Shown here: positions 1-8,502 of the stretch, one piece after another
Position numbering within the stretch: position 1 is the stretch's first letter
Layout of the letters: every line of letters starts with the position of its first letter
Assembly: GCA_020726285.1 (NCBI GenBank)
Contig: DYSW01000008.1
Coordinates: 1 to 45,869, forward strand
Length of the DNA: 45,869 nt
DNA from: Melioribacter roseus
GTDB lineage: Bacteria; Bacteroidota; Ignavibacteria; Ignavibacteriales; Melioribacteraceae
Reading direction: 5' to 3'
Program-made: the position numbers and the translations under genes
Notes under the pieces: model-generated
The model's input: the letters and a program-made list of their open reading frames with translations, nothing else
Database searches by the model: none
What the model was told of the DNA's origin: nothing

Positions 1-744
1 CACAACTTCACTTCCATTTCCAACTGCTGTAAATGTGGTTAGTTCGACTGGAAGAGCTTGATCATGATTACTTCCATCATTTGGTGTAACACCTGAAACT
101 AAGTTAAATCCCAACCAATGGTTATTAAAAGTTATTGAACCTTGAGTATTTGTATTAGTAAATAAATCTGACGGAATTCCTAAACTAATATTTCCACCAT
201 TCCAATCTTCTTCAATATAAGCACATACATATATTTTAGTTGGAGAACCTAAATCGCTTAATAAAATGCTCAGCTCCCAAAATTTATCAGAAGTATTTTT
301 GTTATATTGAGTGGTAAACGAAGCGTTATTCCAACCTTTACTAGAATATGCTCTTTTAAATTGAGAATTATCATGAGTTTTAAACACATAATGGTAATTT
401 GCTGTAAAAGGAAGAGTAGGGTCCCATCTCCATGCTTCTCCGTCTGTTGTACCAGTTCCATTTGTTGGCGAAGTTTGAGGGTCTGTGTCAATATAAATTT
501 GGATTATTCTATTATCGTCTGTCAATGCTCCATTAGGAGTCTGTCCTCTATAGCCAATATATAATTTTGTAGCATCCCAAGTTATATATGCTGTTTGCCA
601 GTAATCTTCGTGGCTTCCGCTTGTTGTAACAAATCCTTCAGTTGAAGGAGTAAAATCATTTGTCCCATCTATTGCAATAGTATGATAAGATTGTGCAAAC
701 CCAACAGACACAAGTAACATTAATAAAGTTAATATTTTTTTCAT
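1..744 (-). CDS. Secreted T9SS-type surface protein, C-terminus cut off by window edge
   Basis: Reading leftward from the ATG at 744, the frame stays open for 248 codons to the window edge, so the C-terminus is missing. The start has a good ribosome site (AGGAG, 6 nt spacing). Residues 1 to about 19 (MKKILTLLMLLVSVGFAQ) form a signal peptide. The body (about 20-225) is beta-rich, begins IAIDGTNDF and contains ITWDATKLYIGYRG, resembling the CBM9/DOMON-like exported domains common in Ignavibacteria. The last visible residues, ALPVELTTFTA, are the linker that in these bacteria usually precedes a T9SS type A sorting domain, so I infer the protein is exported to the surface by T9SS. It lies 21 bp downstream of a small membrane protein gene and is probably co-transcribed with it. 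The substrate is unknown. Confidence 0.8.
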   Translation of the reverse strand, partial: MKKILTLLMLLVSVGFAQSYHTIAIDGTNDFTPSTEGFVTTSGSHEDYWQTAYITWDATKLYIGYRGQTPNGALTDDNRIIQIYIDTDPQTSPTNGTGTTDGEAWRWDPTLPFTANYHYVFKTHDNSQFKRAYSSKGWNNASFTTQYNKNTSDKFWELSILLSDLGSPTKIYVCAYIEEDWNGGNISLGIPSDLFTNTNTQGSITFNNHWLGFNLVSGVTPNDGSNHDQALPVELTTFTAVGNGSEVV

Positions 745-765
745 TGTTGCTCCTATAAATTATGG

Positions 766-1122
766 TTAAATTTTTTCAATTAAAGATGAGATGAAAGCTA
801 CAGTTAAAATTGTAATTAATACAAAAGGAATTATTGAATAACTCCAAAGTTTATGGCGAAGTTCTCGATAGTAAACATAATCCTTTTTAGAAAAATCCTT
901 AACTCTGTAATCGCCTTTATTTATTTTCCATTCTCCGTGTACAATTTGTAATTTTGGTAAATTTTTAGCTTCGTGAAGTGTAGTAACTATATTGTTTAAA
1001 TTTTCAAAATTGTGAGAAGAGCTTGTGTGCCACCAATCCAATGGAATAGAGTAGTAATAGCTTTTGCTCTTTTCTATTGGTTGATGATTTTGTGTTTCCC
1101 GTCTAATGGGAAAAATATTCAT
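766..1122 (-). CDS. Small hypothetical protein with one C-terminal membrane helix
   Basis: A 118-residue protein I do not recognise. Residues 1-90 are soluble and rich in Tyr, Trp and charged residues (for example YYYSIPLDWWH near 23-33). Residues about 94-114 (SIIPFVLITILTVAFISSL) form one hydrophobic helix, so the topology is probably N-in, anchored in the inner membrane. The gene is well supported despite the lack of homology: GGAGGT lies 3 nt before the ATG, one of the strongest Shine-Dalgarno sites in the window, and a perfect Bacteroidota-type promoter sits about 30 nt upstream. It leads a two-gene unit with the secreted protein that follows. Confidence 0.7.
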   Translation of the reverse strand: MNIFPIRRETQNHQPIEKSKSYYYSIPLDWWHTSSSHNFENLNNIVTTLHEAKNLPKLQIVHGEWKINKGDYRVKDFSKKDYVYYRELRHKLWSYSIIPFVLITILTVAFISSLIEKI

Positions 1123-1150
1123 TTGACCTCCTACGTTATTTGTGATAGAA

Positions 1151-1181
1151 CAAAATTAAGTACATCAAAATTTGTTTCCAA
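1151..1181 (-). promoter_or_regulatory. Bacteroidota-type promoter for the 118-aa protein/secreted protein unit
   Basis: On the minus strand, TTG (1181-1179), a 20-nt spacer and TAATTTTG (1158-1151) match the Bacteroidota housekeeping promoter (TTG, N19-21, TAnnTTTG) at every defined position. A start near 1145 would give a leader of about 23 nt before the ATG at 1122. The rest of the 1123-1418 gap holds only the ackA terminator; I see no other gene. Confidence 0.65.
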
Positions 1182-1363
1182 ACAAAATCTATTTAAAAAT
1201 TATAACTTTTATGTTAAATCTTCACTTCTCTAAAGTGTTCCAAATAAATAAGACAATTAGATGCAATTTTAAATTATTTATTATTGGTCGGAAGGATTTC
1301 TTGTAAATTAAGAAAATCTTTTAGAGGCAAAAAGTTGAAATTTTATTAAAGAGTTTCCCATAA

Positions 1364-1390
1364 AAAAAGACGGTACTAAACCTTCTTTAA
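1364..1390 (-). terminator. Rho-independent terminator of hbd-ackA
   Basis: Read on the minus strand, AAAGAAGGT and ACCGTCTTT form a 9-position stem with one mismatch and a 5-nt loop, running directly into a T tract. It lies about 29 nt past the ackA stop codon. Confidence 0.65.
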
Positions 1391-1418
1391 ATTTTATAGA
1401 AAATTAAAAAATATTGTA

Positions 1419-2627
1419 TTATTCTGTTTTAATGTCGGTTACAATTTTTTCAGTATCAAGAGCAATTACCAATTCTTCGTTTGTTGGAATTCTAAGTACT
1501 TTCACTTTGGAATTTTCTTTTGTCAGAATTGCTTCGTCTTGTGCGGTTTTATTTTTTTCAAAATCGAAATCAATACCTAAAAAGCCTAAATCTTTACAAA
1601 CTTCTTCGCGAACAAGAACTGAGTTTTCGCCAATTCCTCCAGTAAAAATTACAGCATCTAATCCACCCATAGCAGCGGCATAAGCTCCAATATACTTTTT
1701 AATTCGATATGTAAAAACATTAAATGCTGTTTCGGCTTTTTTATTTCCTTTTTGAACAGCTTCTTCAATTTCACGCATATCGCTACTTTCTCCGCTTAAA
1801 CCAATTAATCCACTATGTTTATTTAGCATTGTGTTTGCGTCCATAATAGAAAGTTCTTCTTTTGCCATAATATGAAGAATTACAGATGGATCCATATCGC
1901 CAGAACGTGTTCCCATTAGCAAACCTTCAAGCGGTGTAAATCCCATTGAAGTATCAACTGAAATGCCATTTTTAATTGCGGCGACACTTGCTCCGTTTCC
2001 TAAATGAGCTGTAATAATTTTCAGATCTTCTAATGGTTTTCCTAATCTGGTGCATGCTCTTTTTGATACATATCTGTGCGAAGTTCCGTGGAAACCATAT
2101 CTTCTTATTTTGTGCTTTTTATACAGCGCAAGTGGAATTCCATATAAATATGCAAAATCTGGCATGTGTGAATGAAAAGCAGTATCAAAAACTGCAATTT
2201 GCGGTTTATCGCCAAGATGAATTTTTGCGGCTTCAATTCCTTTTATATTTGCAGGATTATGCAACGGGGCAAGTTCAATATTATCTTTTATTGCATTTAA
2301 AACTGCATCTGTAATTAATACTGAACCAGAAAAAGTTTCACCGCCGTGCACAACTCTATGGCCAACAGCATCAATTTCATTTAGATTTTTTATTACGCCG
2401 TGATTTTTGCTTAACAATACGGCAATTACATATTCTATTGCAATTTTGTGGTCGAGAATTTCACCAACAATTTTAATTTTTTCACCACCAGTTGGTTCGT
2501 GGGTTAAAATGGCAGAAGCCATTCCAATTCTTTCAATATTTCCTTTTGCTAGCGGAGAAGCGGTTTCTGTTTGAATCATTTGATATTTTATAGAAGAACT
2601 TCCACAATTCAAGACTAAAACTTTCAT
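1419..2627 (-). CDS. ackA: Acetate kinase
   Basis: Interconverts acetyl phosphate plus ADP with acetate plus ATP in the cytoplasm, the ATP-forming step of acetate overflow. The 402-residue length is standard. The catalytic set known from Methanosarcina AckA is present at the same numbers: N7 (VLNCGSSSIKY), R91 (GHRVVHGG), D148 (FDTAFH), H180 (YGFHGTSH), R241 (GTRSGDMDPS) and E384 (PTNEE). The nucleotide-binding GGIGEN motif is near 330. The start overlaps the stop of the upstream dehydrogenase by one base (TAATG), so the two are translationally coupled. No phosphotransacetylase gene is adjacent. Butyrate kinase is a less likely reading, because that family is about 355 residues. Confidence 0.95.
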   Translation of the reverse strand: MKVLVLNCGSSSIKYQMIQTETASPLAKGNIERIGMASAILTHEPTGGEKIKIVGEILDHKIAIEYVIAVLLSKNHGVIKNLNEIDAVGHRVVHGGETFSGSVLITDAVLNAIKDNIELAPLHNPANIKGIEAAKIHLGDKPQIAVFDTAFHSHMPDFAYLYGIPLALYKKHKIRRYGFHGTSHRYVSKRACTRLGKPLEDLKIITAHLGNGASVAAIKNGISVDTSMGFTPLEGLLMGTRSGDMDPSVILHIMAKEELSIMDANTMLNKHSGLIGLSGESSDMREIEEAVQKGNKKAETAFNVFTYRIKKYIGAYAAAMGGLDAVIFTGGIGENSVLVREEVCKDLGFLGIDFDFEKNKTAQDEAILTKENSKVKVLRIPTNEELVIALDTEKIVTDIKTE

Positions 2628-3568
2628 TAATTACCTCTTTCTGAAATTATTTTTCCATTATGATCATACTTAAAAAAGCCTTCGCCTGTTTTTTTCCCGA
2701 GTTTGCGTTCGCGAACAAGTTTTCTTAAAAGCGGACAAGGTCTGTATCTTGGTTCGCCAAGTGAATTCCAGAGTTGTTGCATCCAAGTTAAAACTTCATC
2801 TAATCCCATTGAATCGGCAAGCTCAAGCGGACCAATTTGCATATTGTAACCTAATTTCATTGCTGTGTCAATGTCTTCAGCGGTTGCTAATCCCTCAAGT
2901 AAAATGTGCATTGCTTCGTTTAATAGTGGAACTATTGTTCGAGTTGTAACATAGCCTGGATATTCGTAAACTTCAATTGGAGTTTTGCCAATAATTGAAA
3001 TGAATTTTTTAATCTTGGAAAGAGTTTTGTCGCTTGTGTCTACAGTTCTAATTACCTCAACCAATTTTACTTTTGGAACAGGATTTAAGAAATGCAAACC
3101 CATAAATCTATCAGAACGTTGCGTTACTTTTGCAATTTCTTCTAAACTTAGCGTTGAAGTTGTTGATGCAAAAATTGCTTCGGGTTTTGCAATTGTATCT
3201 AAATCAGCAAAAATTTTCTTTTTTAAGGAAATATCTTCTGAAACTGATTCAATAATAATATCGCATTTTGAAAGGTTTTTTAAACTTGTGTGCCAGAAAA
3301 TTCTTGCAAGAATTGCTTTCTTTTCGCTTGAAGTCATACTCCAACGTGCAATTTCTCTATCCATCGTTTCGGTTAATTGTAATTCAGATTGTCGCTTGGT
3401 TTCGTCATTTACTTCAATAATTTTAACATCTAAACCTGATGAAGCAATTGTTTGGGCAATTCCTTGACCTAAAGTTCCTGCACCAATAATTGCAATTTTT
3501 TCGGCTTTTCTTAATTTATTTTCTTCAACACCCGTTAGTAAATCTTCTAATTTTGTAATTGGTTCCAT
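2627..3568 (-). CDS. hbd: 3-hydroxyacyl-CoA (3-hydroxybutyryl-CoA) dehydrogenase
   Basis: NAD(P)-dependent oxidation or reduction at C3 of short acyl-CoAs, used in butyrate-type metabolism or beta-oxidation. It has 313 residues, about 25 more than the usual 282-290 because of an N-terminal extension. The Rossmann motif is GAGTLGQG (29-36), preceded by KIAII. The catalytic His is in MGLHFLNPVPKVKLVEV (H159, N162-P163). The C-terminal 3HCDH domain carries EPRYRPCPLLRKLV and LGKKTGEGFF. One deviation is visible: the ASNTSS segment of typical members reads ASTTSTL here (about 134-140). The gene is coupled to ackA through TAATG. The exact chain length of the substrate cannot be read from the sequence. 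Confidence 0.88.
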   Translation of the reverse strand: MEPITKLEDLLTGVEENKLRKAEKIAIIGAGTLGQGIAQTIASSGLDVKIIEVNDETKRQSELQLTETMDREIARWSMTSSEKKAILARIFWHTSLKNLSKCDIIIESVSEDISLKKKIFADLDTIAKPEAIFASTTSTLSLEEIAKVTQRSDRFMGLHFLNPVPKVKLVEVIRTVDTSDKTLSKIKKFISIIGKTPIEVYEYPGYVTTRTIVPLLNEAMHILLEGLATAEDIDTAMKLGYNMQIGPLELADSMGLDEVLTWMQQLWNSLGEPRYRPCPLLRKLVRERKLGKKTGEGFFKYDHNGKIISERGN

Positions 3569-3599
3569 TTTTTTACCTAATTTGTTTTAAAACTGCAAT

Positions 3600-3607
3600 C
3601 AAAATTA
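3600..3607 (-). promoter_or_regulatory. -7 element upstream of hbd-ackA
   Basis: TAATTTTG on the minus strand matches TAnnTTTG exactly, 32 nt before the hbd ATG. No TTG lies at the expected -33 position, so this is a half-match in AT-rich DNA. Confidence 0.4.
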
Positions 3608-3633
3608 GACTTTTTGTATTAAATAAAAAAGAT

Positions 3634-4479
3634 TTAGTAATCCTTTTTTCTGAAGACAAAAATTGCCAAGCCAAGATAAATAAAGCTCTGTAAAAATGTA
3701 ATGAAAACAGGCAAGTAGTTTAATTCTGCTAAATTGATTTGCCGTAGTTCGGATGTTGTAACTAGAGTTGTAAGTTCTAAAATGCTATGTGATTGTGGGA
3801 AAATGTAATACAATGTATTAAGTGAATATTCCCAAGCTTTTCCATCAAGAAAAATGATAAAAACATCGCGATTTTCTAAAATTGGTCCTAAAACAAAGAA
3901 AATAATATAACTCATCATCATTGCGGAGATAGAATTTTGCCAAAGAACGCCAAATAAGATTATCAAAGCAAAGTAATCTAAAAAGGTTACAATTGTCAGA
4001 GGAATTACAAACAAAAATGAAACCTCCCAATTTCCAAGAAAAAATCCAATCAAAATCCAAGTCCCAAAAATCAAGAAAATAATGTTTGCTAAAACCATCA
4101 AACTTCCGCCAAGAAATTCCCCAAGAATTATTTCATATCGCTTAATTGGGCGAGAAAGGAAGAAATCTATTGTTCCTTTTTCAAGAATTGTGGGAATTAA
4201 AGTTGAAATTGTGAAAATTGATAGAAAAATTCCGCCAATATACATTGGAACCGAAACGGCAGTTCTAAAAAAAGTTGCGGCAATATCGTAAATATTCGTC
4301 TGTTGGTTATTCTTTTTCATATTAATGACAGGCAAAATTTCGTCAACATCAAAAACATTAAAAACGAGAATAATTACCAATAGAATTAAAATTGTAATTC
4401 CAGTAATTCCCCAAACAATTTTTTTAGAAATCATTTCCTTGAAACTTAGTTTTGTAAGCGTTAAAATTCTACTTTGCAT
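3634..4479 (-). CDS. ABC-2 type transporter permease
   Basis: Integral membrane subunit (281 residues) of an ABC exporter. Six hydrophobic segments are visible: residues about 25-45 (GITILILLVIILVF), 80-100, 125-145 (NIIFLIFGTWILIGFF), 155-180, 190-205 and 260-280. The segment RPIKRYEIILGEFLGG between the second and third helices is the hallmark loop of the ABC-2 family (substrates range from copper-handling NosY types to sodium and drugs). I chose the ATG at 4479 because it lies just inside the end of the ATPase gene (11-nt overlap), as expected for coupled subunits; a TTG five codons earlier is possible. The substrate is unknown. Confidence 0.85.
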   Translation of the reverse strand: MQSRILTLTKLSFKEMISKKIVWGITGITILILLVIILVFNVFDVDEILPVINMKKNNQQTNIYDIAATFFRTAVSVPMYIGGIFLSIFTISTLIPTILEKGTIDFFLSRPIKRYEIILGEFLGGSLMVLANIIFLIFGTWILIGFFLGNWEVSFLFVIPLTIVTFLDYFALIILFGVLWQNSISAMMMSYIIFFVLGPILENRDVFIIFLDGKAWEYSLNTLYYIFPQSHSILELTTLVTTSELRQINLAELNYLPVFITFLQSFIYLGLAIFVFRKKDY

Positions 4480-5389
4480 TTTCTTCACCGTCAATTACTT
4501 TAATAAAATAGTCTTCAAGATTGTATTTTTCGTGCGAAATTGAAATAATTTGAATAGAATTCTTTCGCAACCAATCAATAAATTCATTTAATTTTTCAGT
4601 TGATTGTGTGTTCAGTTTAACGATTTTTCCCAGAAAGGATAAATCAAATTCTGAAGATGGAAGGTTAATTTCACTTGAATCTTGGTTAATTTCAATTGAA
4701 AAGGAAGTCGATTTTTGCAGAAATTCTGATGTTTTTCCTTTTTTTATCAACTCACCATTATTTAAAATTGCAATTTCATCGCATATCATTTCAACTTCGG
4801 AAAGCAAGTGGCTATTTATCAGAATTGTTTTTCCATCATTTTTTAGATTGGAAATTATGTTACGAATTTCCTTTCTTCCAATTGGGTCAACTCCATCAGT
4901 CGGCTCGTCCAACATTATAAAATCTGGATTGTGAATTAACGCTTGTGCAATTCCCAATCTTTGCATCATTCCTTTCGAAAAAGTTTTAATTTTCTTCTTT
5001 TTTACTTGTAATAATCCCACCAAACTTAACATTGTATCAATTTCGTTTTCAGAAATATCATATTTATTGGAAAGTTTTGAGAAATATTTAAGAGTTTCAA
5101 CAGGCGTTAAATAAGGCAAAAACTTATGGTTTTCTGGCAAATATCCAATTTTCTCTTTTGTTTTAGTTTGATTAAAATCAGTATTAAAAATTTTCACTTC
5201 GCCAGAATCTGCTTTTGTCATTCCAAGAATGATTTTTATTAGCGTCGTTTTTCCCGCTCCGTTCGGACCAATTAATCCAAACACTTCGCCAGATTTCAAT
5301 TCAAGCGAGAAATTATTTAGTGCTTTTACAGGTTTTTGTCGGCGTGATTTGTAAATTTTGGTAAGGTTATTAATTTCAAGTGTTTTCAT
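4469..5389 (-). CDS. ABC transporter ATP-binding protein
   Basis: Cytoplasmic ATPase (306 residues) that powers the permease encoded immediately downstream. Walker A is GPNGAGKTT (41-49), the Q-loop region is IGYLPENHKF, the signature is FSKGMMQR (137-144), Walker B is IMLDEPTDGVDP (158-169), and the switch His is in LINSHLLSEVE. The family is the CcmA/NatA-like group that pairs with ABC-2 permeases. The C-terminal 80 residues are the variable domain of such ATPases. Three in-frame ATGs occur in a 9-nt tandem repeat (5407, 5398, 5389). I prefer the last, because MKTLEINNLTKIY is the usual N-terminus. It is divergent from recQ across about 96 bp. Confidence 0.9.
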   Translation of the reverse strand: MKTLEINNLTKIYKSRRQKPVKALNNFSLELKSGEVFGLIGPNGAGKTTLIKIILGMTKADSGEVKIFNTDFNQTKTKEKIGYLPENHKFLPYLTPVETLKYFSKLSNKYDISENEIDTMLSLVGLLQVKKKKIKTFSKGMMQRLGIAQALIHNPDFIMLDEPTDGVDPIGRKEIRNIISNLKNDGKTILINSHLLSEVEMICDEIAILNNGELIKKGKTSEFLQKSTSFSIEINQDSSEINLPSSEFDLSFLGKIVKLNTQSTEKLNEFIDWLRKNSIQIISISHEKYNLEDYFIKVIDGEENAK

Positions 5390-5485
5390 TTTTATCATTT
5401 TTATCATTTTTTGAGAATTTTGACGAATTTTTGACTAATCGGTTTCAAAAGAATTAGTAATTTAAGTTAATTAGAATAAAGAATT

Positions 5486-7729
5486 ATGGAAAGAAACACA
5501 AAAAAAATATTAAATGAATTTTATGGTTACGAAAATTTTCGCGAAGGACAAGAGGAAATAATAGATTCAATTATTTCTGGAAACGAAGTTCTTGCTGTTT
5601 TACCAACTGGTGGCGGAAAATCTCTCTGTTTTCAGATTCCCGCAATTCTTGCCGAAAATCAATCAATTGTAATTTCGCCTATGATTTCGCTGATGAAAGA
5701 TCAAGTTGATGGAATAAACCAAAATCGCAAAATCGCTGGTTTTATAAATAGCAGCCAAACTTATCAAGAATCTGAAAATGTTTTCAAATCACTTGAAAAA
5801 GGCGAAATTAAAATCCTTTATCTTTCCCCAGAAAAAATAAATAGTCAGCAATTTCAGAAAAGATTAAAAATGTTTATCTGGGATTTTCTATTTGTGGACG
5901 AAGCTCATTGTATTTCGGAATGGGGACACAATTTCCGCCCGAGTTACAAATTTATCCGCGACTTTGCCAATTCAGTGGGAATCTCAAAAATCTCGGCATT
6001 TACTGCAACTGCAACTCCGCAGGTTCGTAAAGATATTGTAGAGCAGCTTAAAATGGAATCTTTCAAGATTTTTGTTTTCGGATTTGCACGCCCAAATTTG
6101 GCTTTAAATGTTATTGAAACATCTAAAAAGAAAGAAATTCTACTGAAAATTGTAAATCAATTTGCTTGCCCAACAATTGTATATTGTGCAACAAGAAAAG
6201 AAACCGAGGAAGTTTCGTTTTTTTTGAATAGCTATAATTTTAAAACGGCACATTATCATGCGGGTTTAACAAATGAAGCTCGCAAGCAAATTCAAGATGA
6301 ATTTTTTGATGATAAACGACAAATTATTGTGGCAACAAACGCTTTTGGAATGGGAATTGACAAAAGCAACATTCGAACTATCGTTCATTATTCAATTACA
6401 GCATCGCTCGAAAATTACTATCAGGAAATTGGAAGAGCCGGAAGAGATGGAATTGATTCGAATATTTTTCTGATTTATTCCAAAAAAGATATTTTCACGC
6501 AGAAATTTTTAATTGAAAATTCCTACCCAAATAATGAAGAAATAAAGAAAATCTATTCACTTTTGCACGATTTTGCTGGAACGGCAATTTACTCGCAAAA
6601 TTCGAATCGAATAAAAATTGACAAACAACTGTTTTCATTTTTTGAAACCCAAAATATTTATCAGAATAAACTTGAAAAATCGCTGGAAATTCTGGAAACT
6701 GCACAATATTTACAAATTCTTTCGCCAAATCAGAATAGTGCTTTGGTTAAATTTCTAATATTTCCTCAAGATTTGAAAAAATATATTCAAAAAATTGCCC
6801 AAAAAGATGTTGCCGAAGTTTTAACAACAATTACAAGATTGTATTTAAGCAAGCCATTTTCTGATGAAACATCGCTAAATTTATCTCAAATAGCTAAAAT
6901 TTGCCAAATTGGAATTCTGAAAACAAAGGAAATTTTAAGAAAATTAGACACAATTGGAATTTTATCTTTTGAAGAAAATTCAAATTATAAACAAATTAAG
7001 TTTTTGCGTGAAAGAATTCACGCAGAAAGTTTGAATTTTGACACAAATGAAATTGAAAAGAATTTGAGCTTTCAGCAACAAAAGCTTGTAGAAATGACCG
7101 AATACGCAGAATCAAATCAATGTAGAATGCGTTTTATAACAAATTATTTCGGCGATTATTCATCACAAAAATGCGGTAAATGCGATAATTGCTTGAGATT
7201 GAAAAATCAAAAAATCTTTGTTGATGAAGTAATAGCAAACAAAATTCTTGAAGTATTGGCTGAAAATCCGACTTTTTCTGAAATTCGTTTAATTTCTTTT
7301 CTTAGAAATGATGGGAAAGAAAAAAGTACAAATCTAAATTTTGGTTCTTTGCATTTTTATTCAAAAGATGAGATATCTTTTGTAATTCGACATCTACTTA
7401 AACAAAATCTTATTGCTGAAAAAGAAGGAATTTTGAAAATTCCAGCAAAAGAAGAAAATTTAAGCGGGAAAATTCTTCGTTCTGAAATTCTGGCGAAGAA
7501 TATTTTACGAGATAAAATTCTTGAACTGCGTGAAGAAACGGCAAAAAAATTCAACCAACCTGAAAAAATGATAATTTCAGATGAAATTGTAGAATTAATT
7601 ATTGAAAACAAGCCAAAATCTAACTCCGATTTATTGTCAATTCCCGGTTTCAACCAACGAACTTTAAGTAAAATTGGAAATGATTTGCTTGGATTGCTTA
7701 AAAATATGAAAGAATTGAATGAAAATTGA
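5486..7729 (+). CDS. recQ: RecQ-family ATP-dependent DNA helicase
   Basis: A 3'-5' helicase for recombination and fork repair, 747 residues. The helicase core carries TGGGKS (41-46), VDEAHCISEWGH (137-148, DEAH box), TATATP (173-178) and QEIGRAGRDG (313-322). A cysteine set CRMRF...KCGKCDNC (C546, C563, C566, C569) is the RecQ zinc site. Residues about 670-745 form an HRDC domain (LLSIPGFNQRTLSKIG). Between core and zinc site there are about 200 residues, far more than in E. coli RecQ, where the zinc site follows the core directly. Such an arrangement occurs in Bacteroidota RecQ paralogues as far as I recall. Its 3' end overlaps the methyltransferase gene by 11 nt. Confidence 0.93.
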   Translation: MERNTKKILNEFYGYENFREGQEEIIDSIISGNEVLAVLPTGGGKSLCFQIPAILAENQSIVISPMISLMKDQVDGINQNRKIAGFINSSQTYQESENVFKSLEKGEIKILYLSPEKINSQQFQKRLKMFIWDFLFVDEAHCISEWGHNFRPSYKFIRDFANSVGISKISAFTATATPQVRKDIVEQLKMESFKIFVFGFARPNLALNVIETSKKKEILLKIVNQFACPTIVYCATRKETEEVSFFLNSYNFKTAHYHAGLTNEARKQIQDEFFDDKRQIIVATNAFGMGIDKSNIRTIVHYSITASLENYYQEIGRAGRDGIDSNIFLIYSKKDIFTQKFLIENSYPNNEEIKKIYSLLHDFAGTAIYSQNSNRIKIDKQLFSFFETQNIYQNKLEKSLEILETAQYLQILSPNQNSALVKFLIFPQDLKKYIQKIAQKDVAEVLTTITRLYLSKPFSDETSLNLSQIAKICQIGILKTKEILRKLDTIGILSFEENSNYKQIKFLRERIHAESLNFDTNEIEKNLSFQQQKLVEMTEYAESNQCRMRFITNYFGDYSSQKCGKCDNCLRLKNQKIFVDEVIANKILEVLAENPTFSEIRLISFLRNDGKEKSTNLNFGSLHFYSKDEISFVIRHLLKQNLIAEKEGILKIPAKEENLSGKILRSEILAKNILRDKILELREETAKKFNQPEKMIISDEIVELIIENKPKSNSDLLSIPGFNQRTLSKIGNDLLGLLKNMKELNEN

Positions 7730-8438
7730 AGAATTAACTGAAATTTTAAAGTCAGAAATTGTCATTTCTGAGATTGAAAATGGAATATTTTCTGTAATTG
7801 ATGAAGAAAAGAGAAAGCACGATTACGACAACAAAGCCGCTTTTTACGACAAACTTGTGGGAAATTCGCTTTATAACAAAGTAATTTGGAAAAACGAAAT
7901 CGCCAATTATTCCAATTTTTGCCAAAAGGGAATTTCATCTCGCAAAACTGGTTGGATTTTAGATGCAGGTTGCGGTTCGCTTCTGTTTACAGCCCAAAAT
8001 TACAAATCAGAAAAAAATCGTCCAATTGTTCTTGTGGATAGATCGATTGAAATGTTGAAAAAAGGAAAATCACGATTGATAAATTCACATGGAAATTTGC
8101 CAGAAAATGTGGTTTTAATGCAAGCTGATATTTCCAATTTACCATTTCAGAGTGCAGTTTTTGAAACAGTGCTTTCTTTTGGAATGATTCACCTTTTTGA
8201 AGACACAAAATCATTTTTAGATTCTATTTTGAATGTGAAATCTGAAAATGGCTCACTTTTTTTTACAAGTTTAGTTTCTAATAATTTTCTTGGGAAAATA
8301 GTTCTGAATATTCTTAAGCAAAAAGGCGAAGTTGGTTTTGTAAATTCCACTTCCCAAATTACAGCTCGATTAGAAAATCTGAACTATAATTTCCAACAAA
8401 GCACAATTGGAAACTTCGCTTACTTTTCAAAAAACTGA
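7719..8438 (+). CDS. Class I SAM-dependent methyltransferase
   Basis: A 239-residue methyltransferase of the Rossmann class. Motif I is WILDAGCGSLLF (79-90), the acidic end of beta-2 is VLVDRS (near 107-112), motif post-II is ADISNLPF, and motif IV/V is FGMIHLFEDTKSF. This is the Methyltransf_11/25 (UbiE-like) pattern; small-molecule substrates are usual for the family, but the acceptor cannot be inferred. The ATG lies inside the last codons of recQ (11-nt overlap), so the two are probably co-translated, although no functional link is known. A 64-nt gap with a possible promoter separates it from ltaE. Confidence 0.8.
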   Translation: MKIEELTEILKSEIVISEIENGIFSVIDEEKRKHDYDNKAAFYDKLVGNSLYNKVIWKNEIANYSNFCQKGISSRKTGWILDAGCGSLLFTAQNYKSEKNRPIVLVDRSIEMLKKGKSRLINSHGNLPENVVLMQADISNLPFQSAVFETVLSFGMIHLFEDTKSFLDSILNVKSENGSLFFTSLVSNNFLGKIVLNILKQKGEVGFVNSTSQITARLENLNYNFQQSTIGNFAYFSKN

Positions 8439-8467
8439 TTGTTGTTAAATTTCTAAACTCTATTTTT
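8439..8467 (+). promoter_or_regulatory. Possible promoter for ltaE
   Basis: TTG (8439-8441), 19 nt, TATTTTT (8461-8467) fits the Bacteroidota pattern except for C in place of the last G. It is one of several overlapping near-matches in this AT-rich gap. Confidence 0.3.
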
Positions 8468-8502
8468 CTTAATTTTACAAATTATTTAACGAAAGAATAA
8501 AA

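Noticed and set aside
1419-2627. Butyrate kinase instead of acetate kinase
   Set aside because: The length and the numbering of all six catalytic residues fit acetate kinase.
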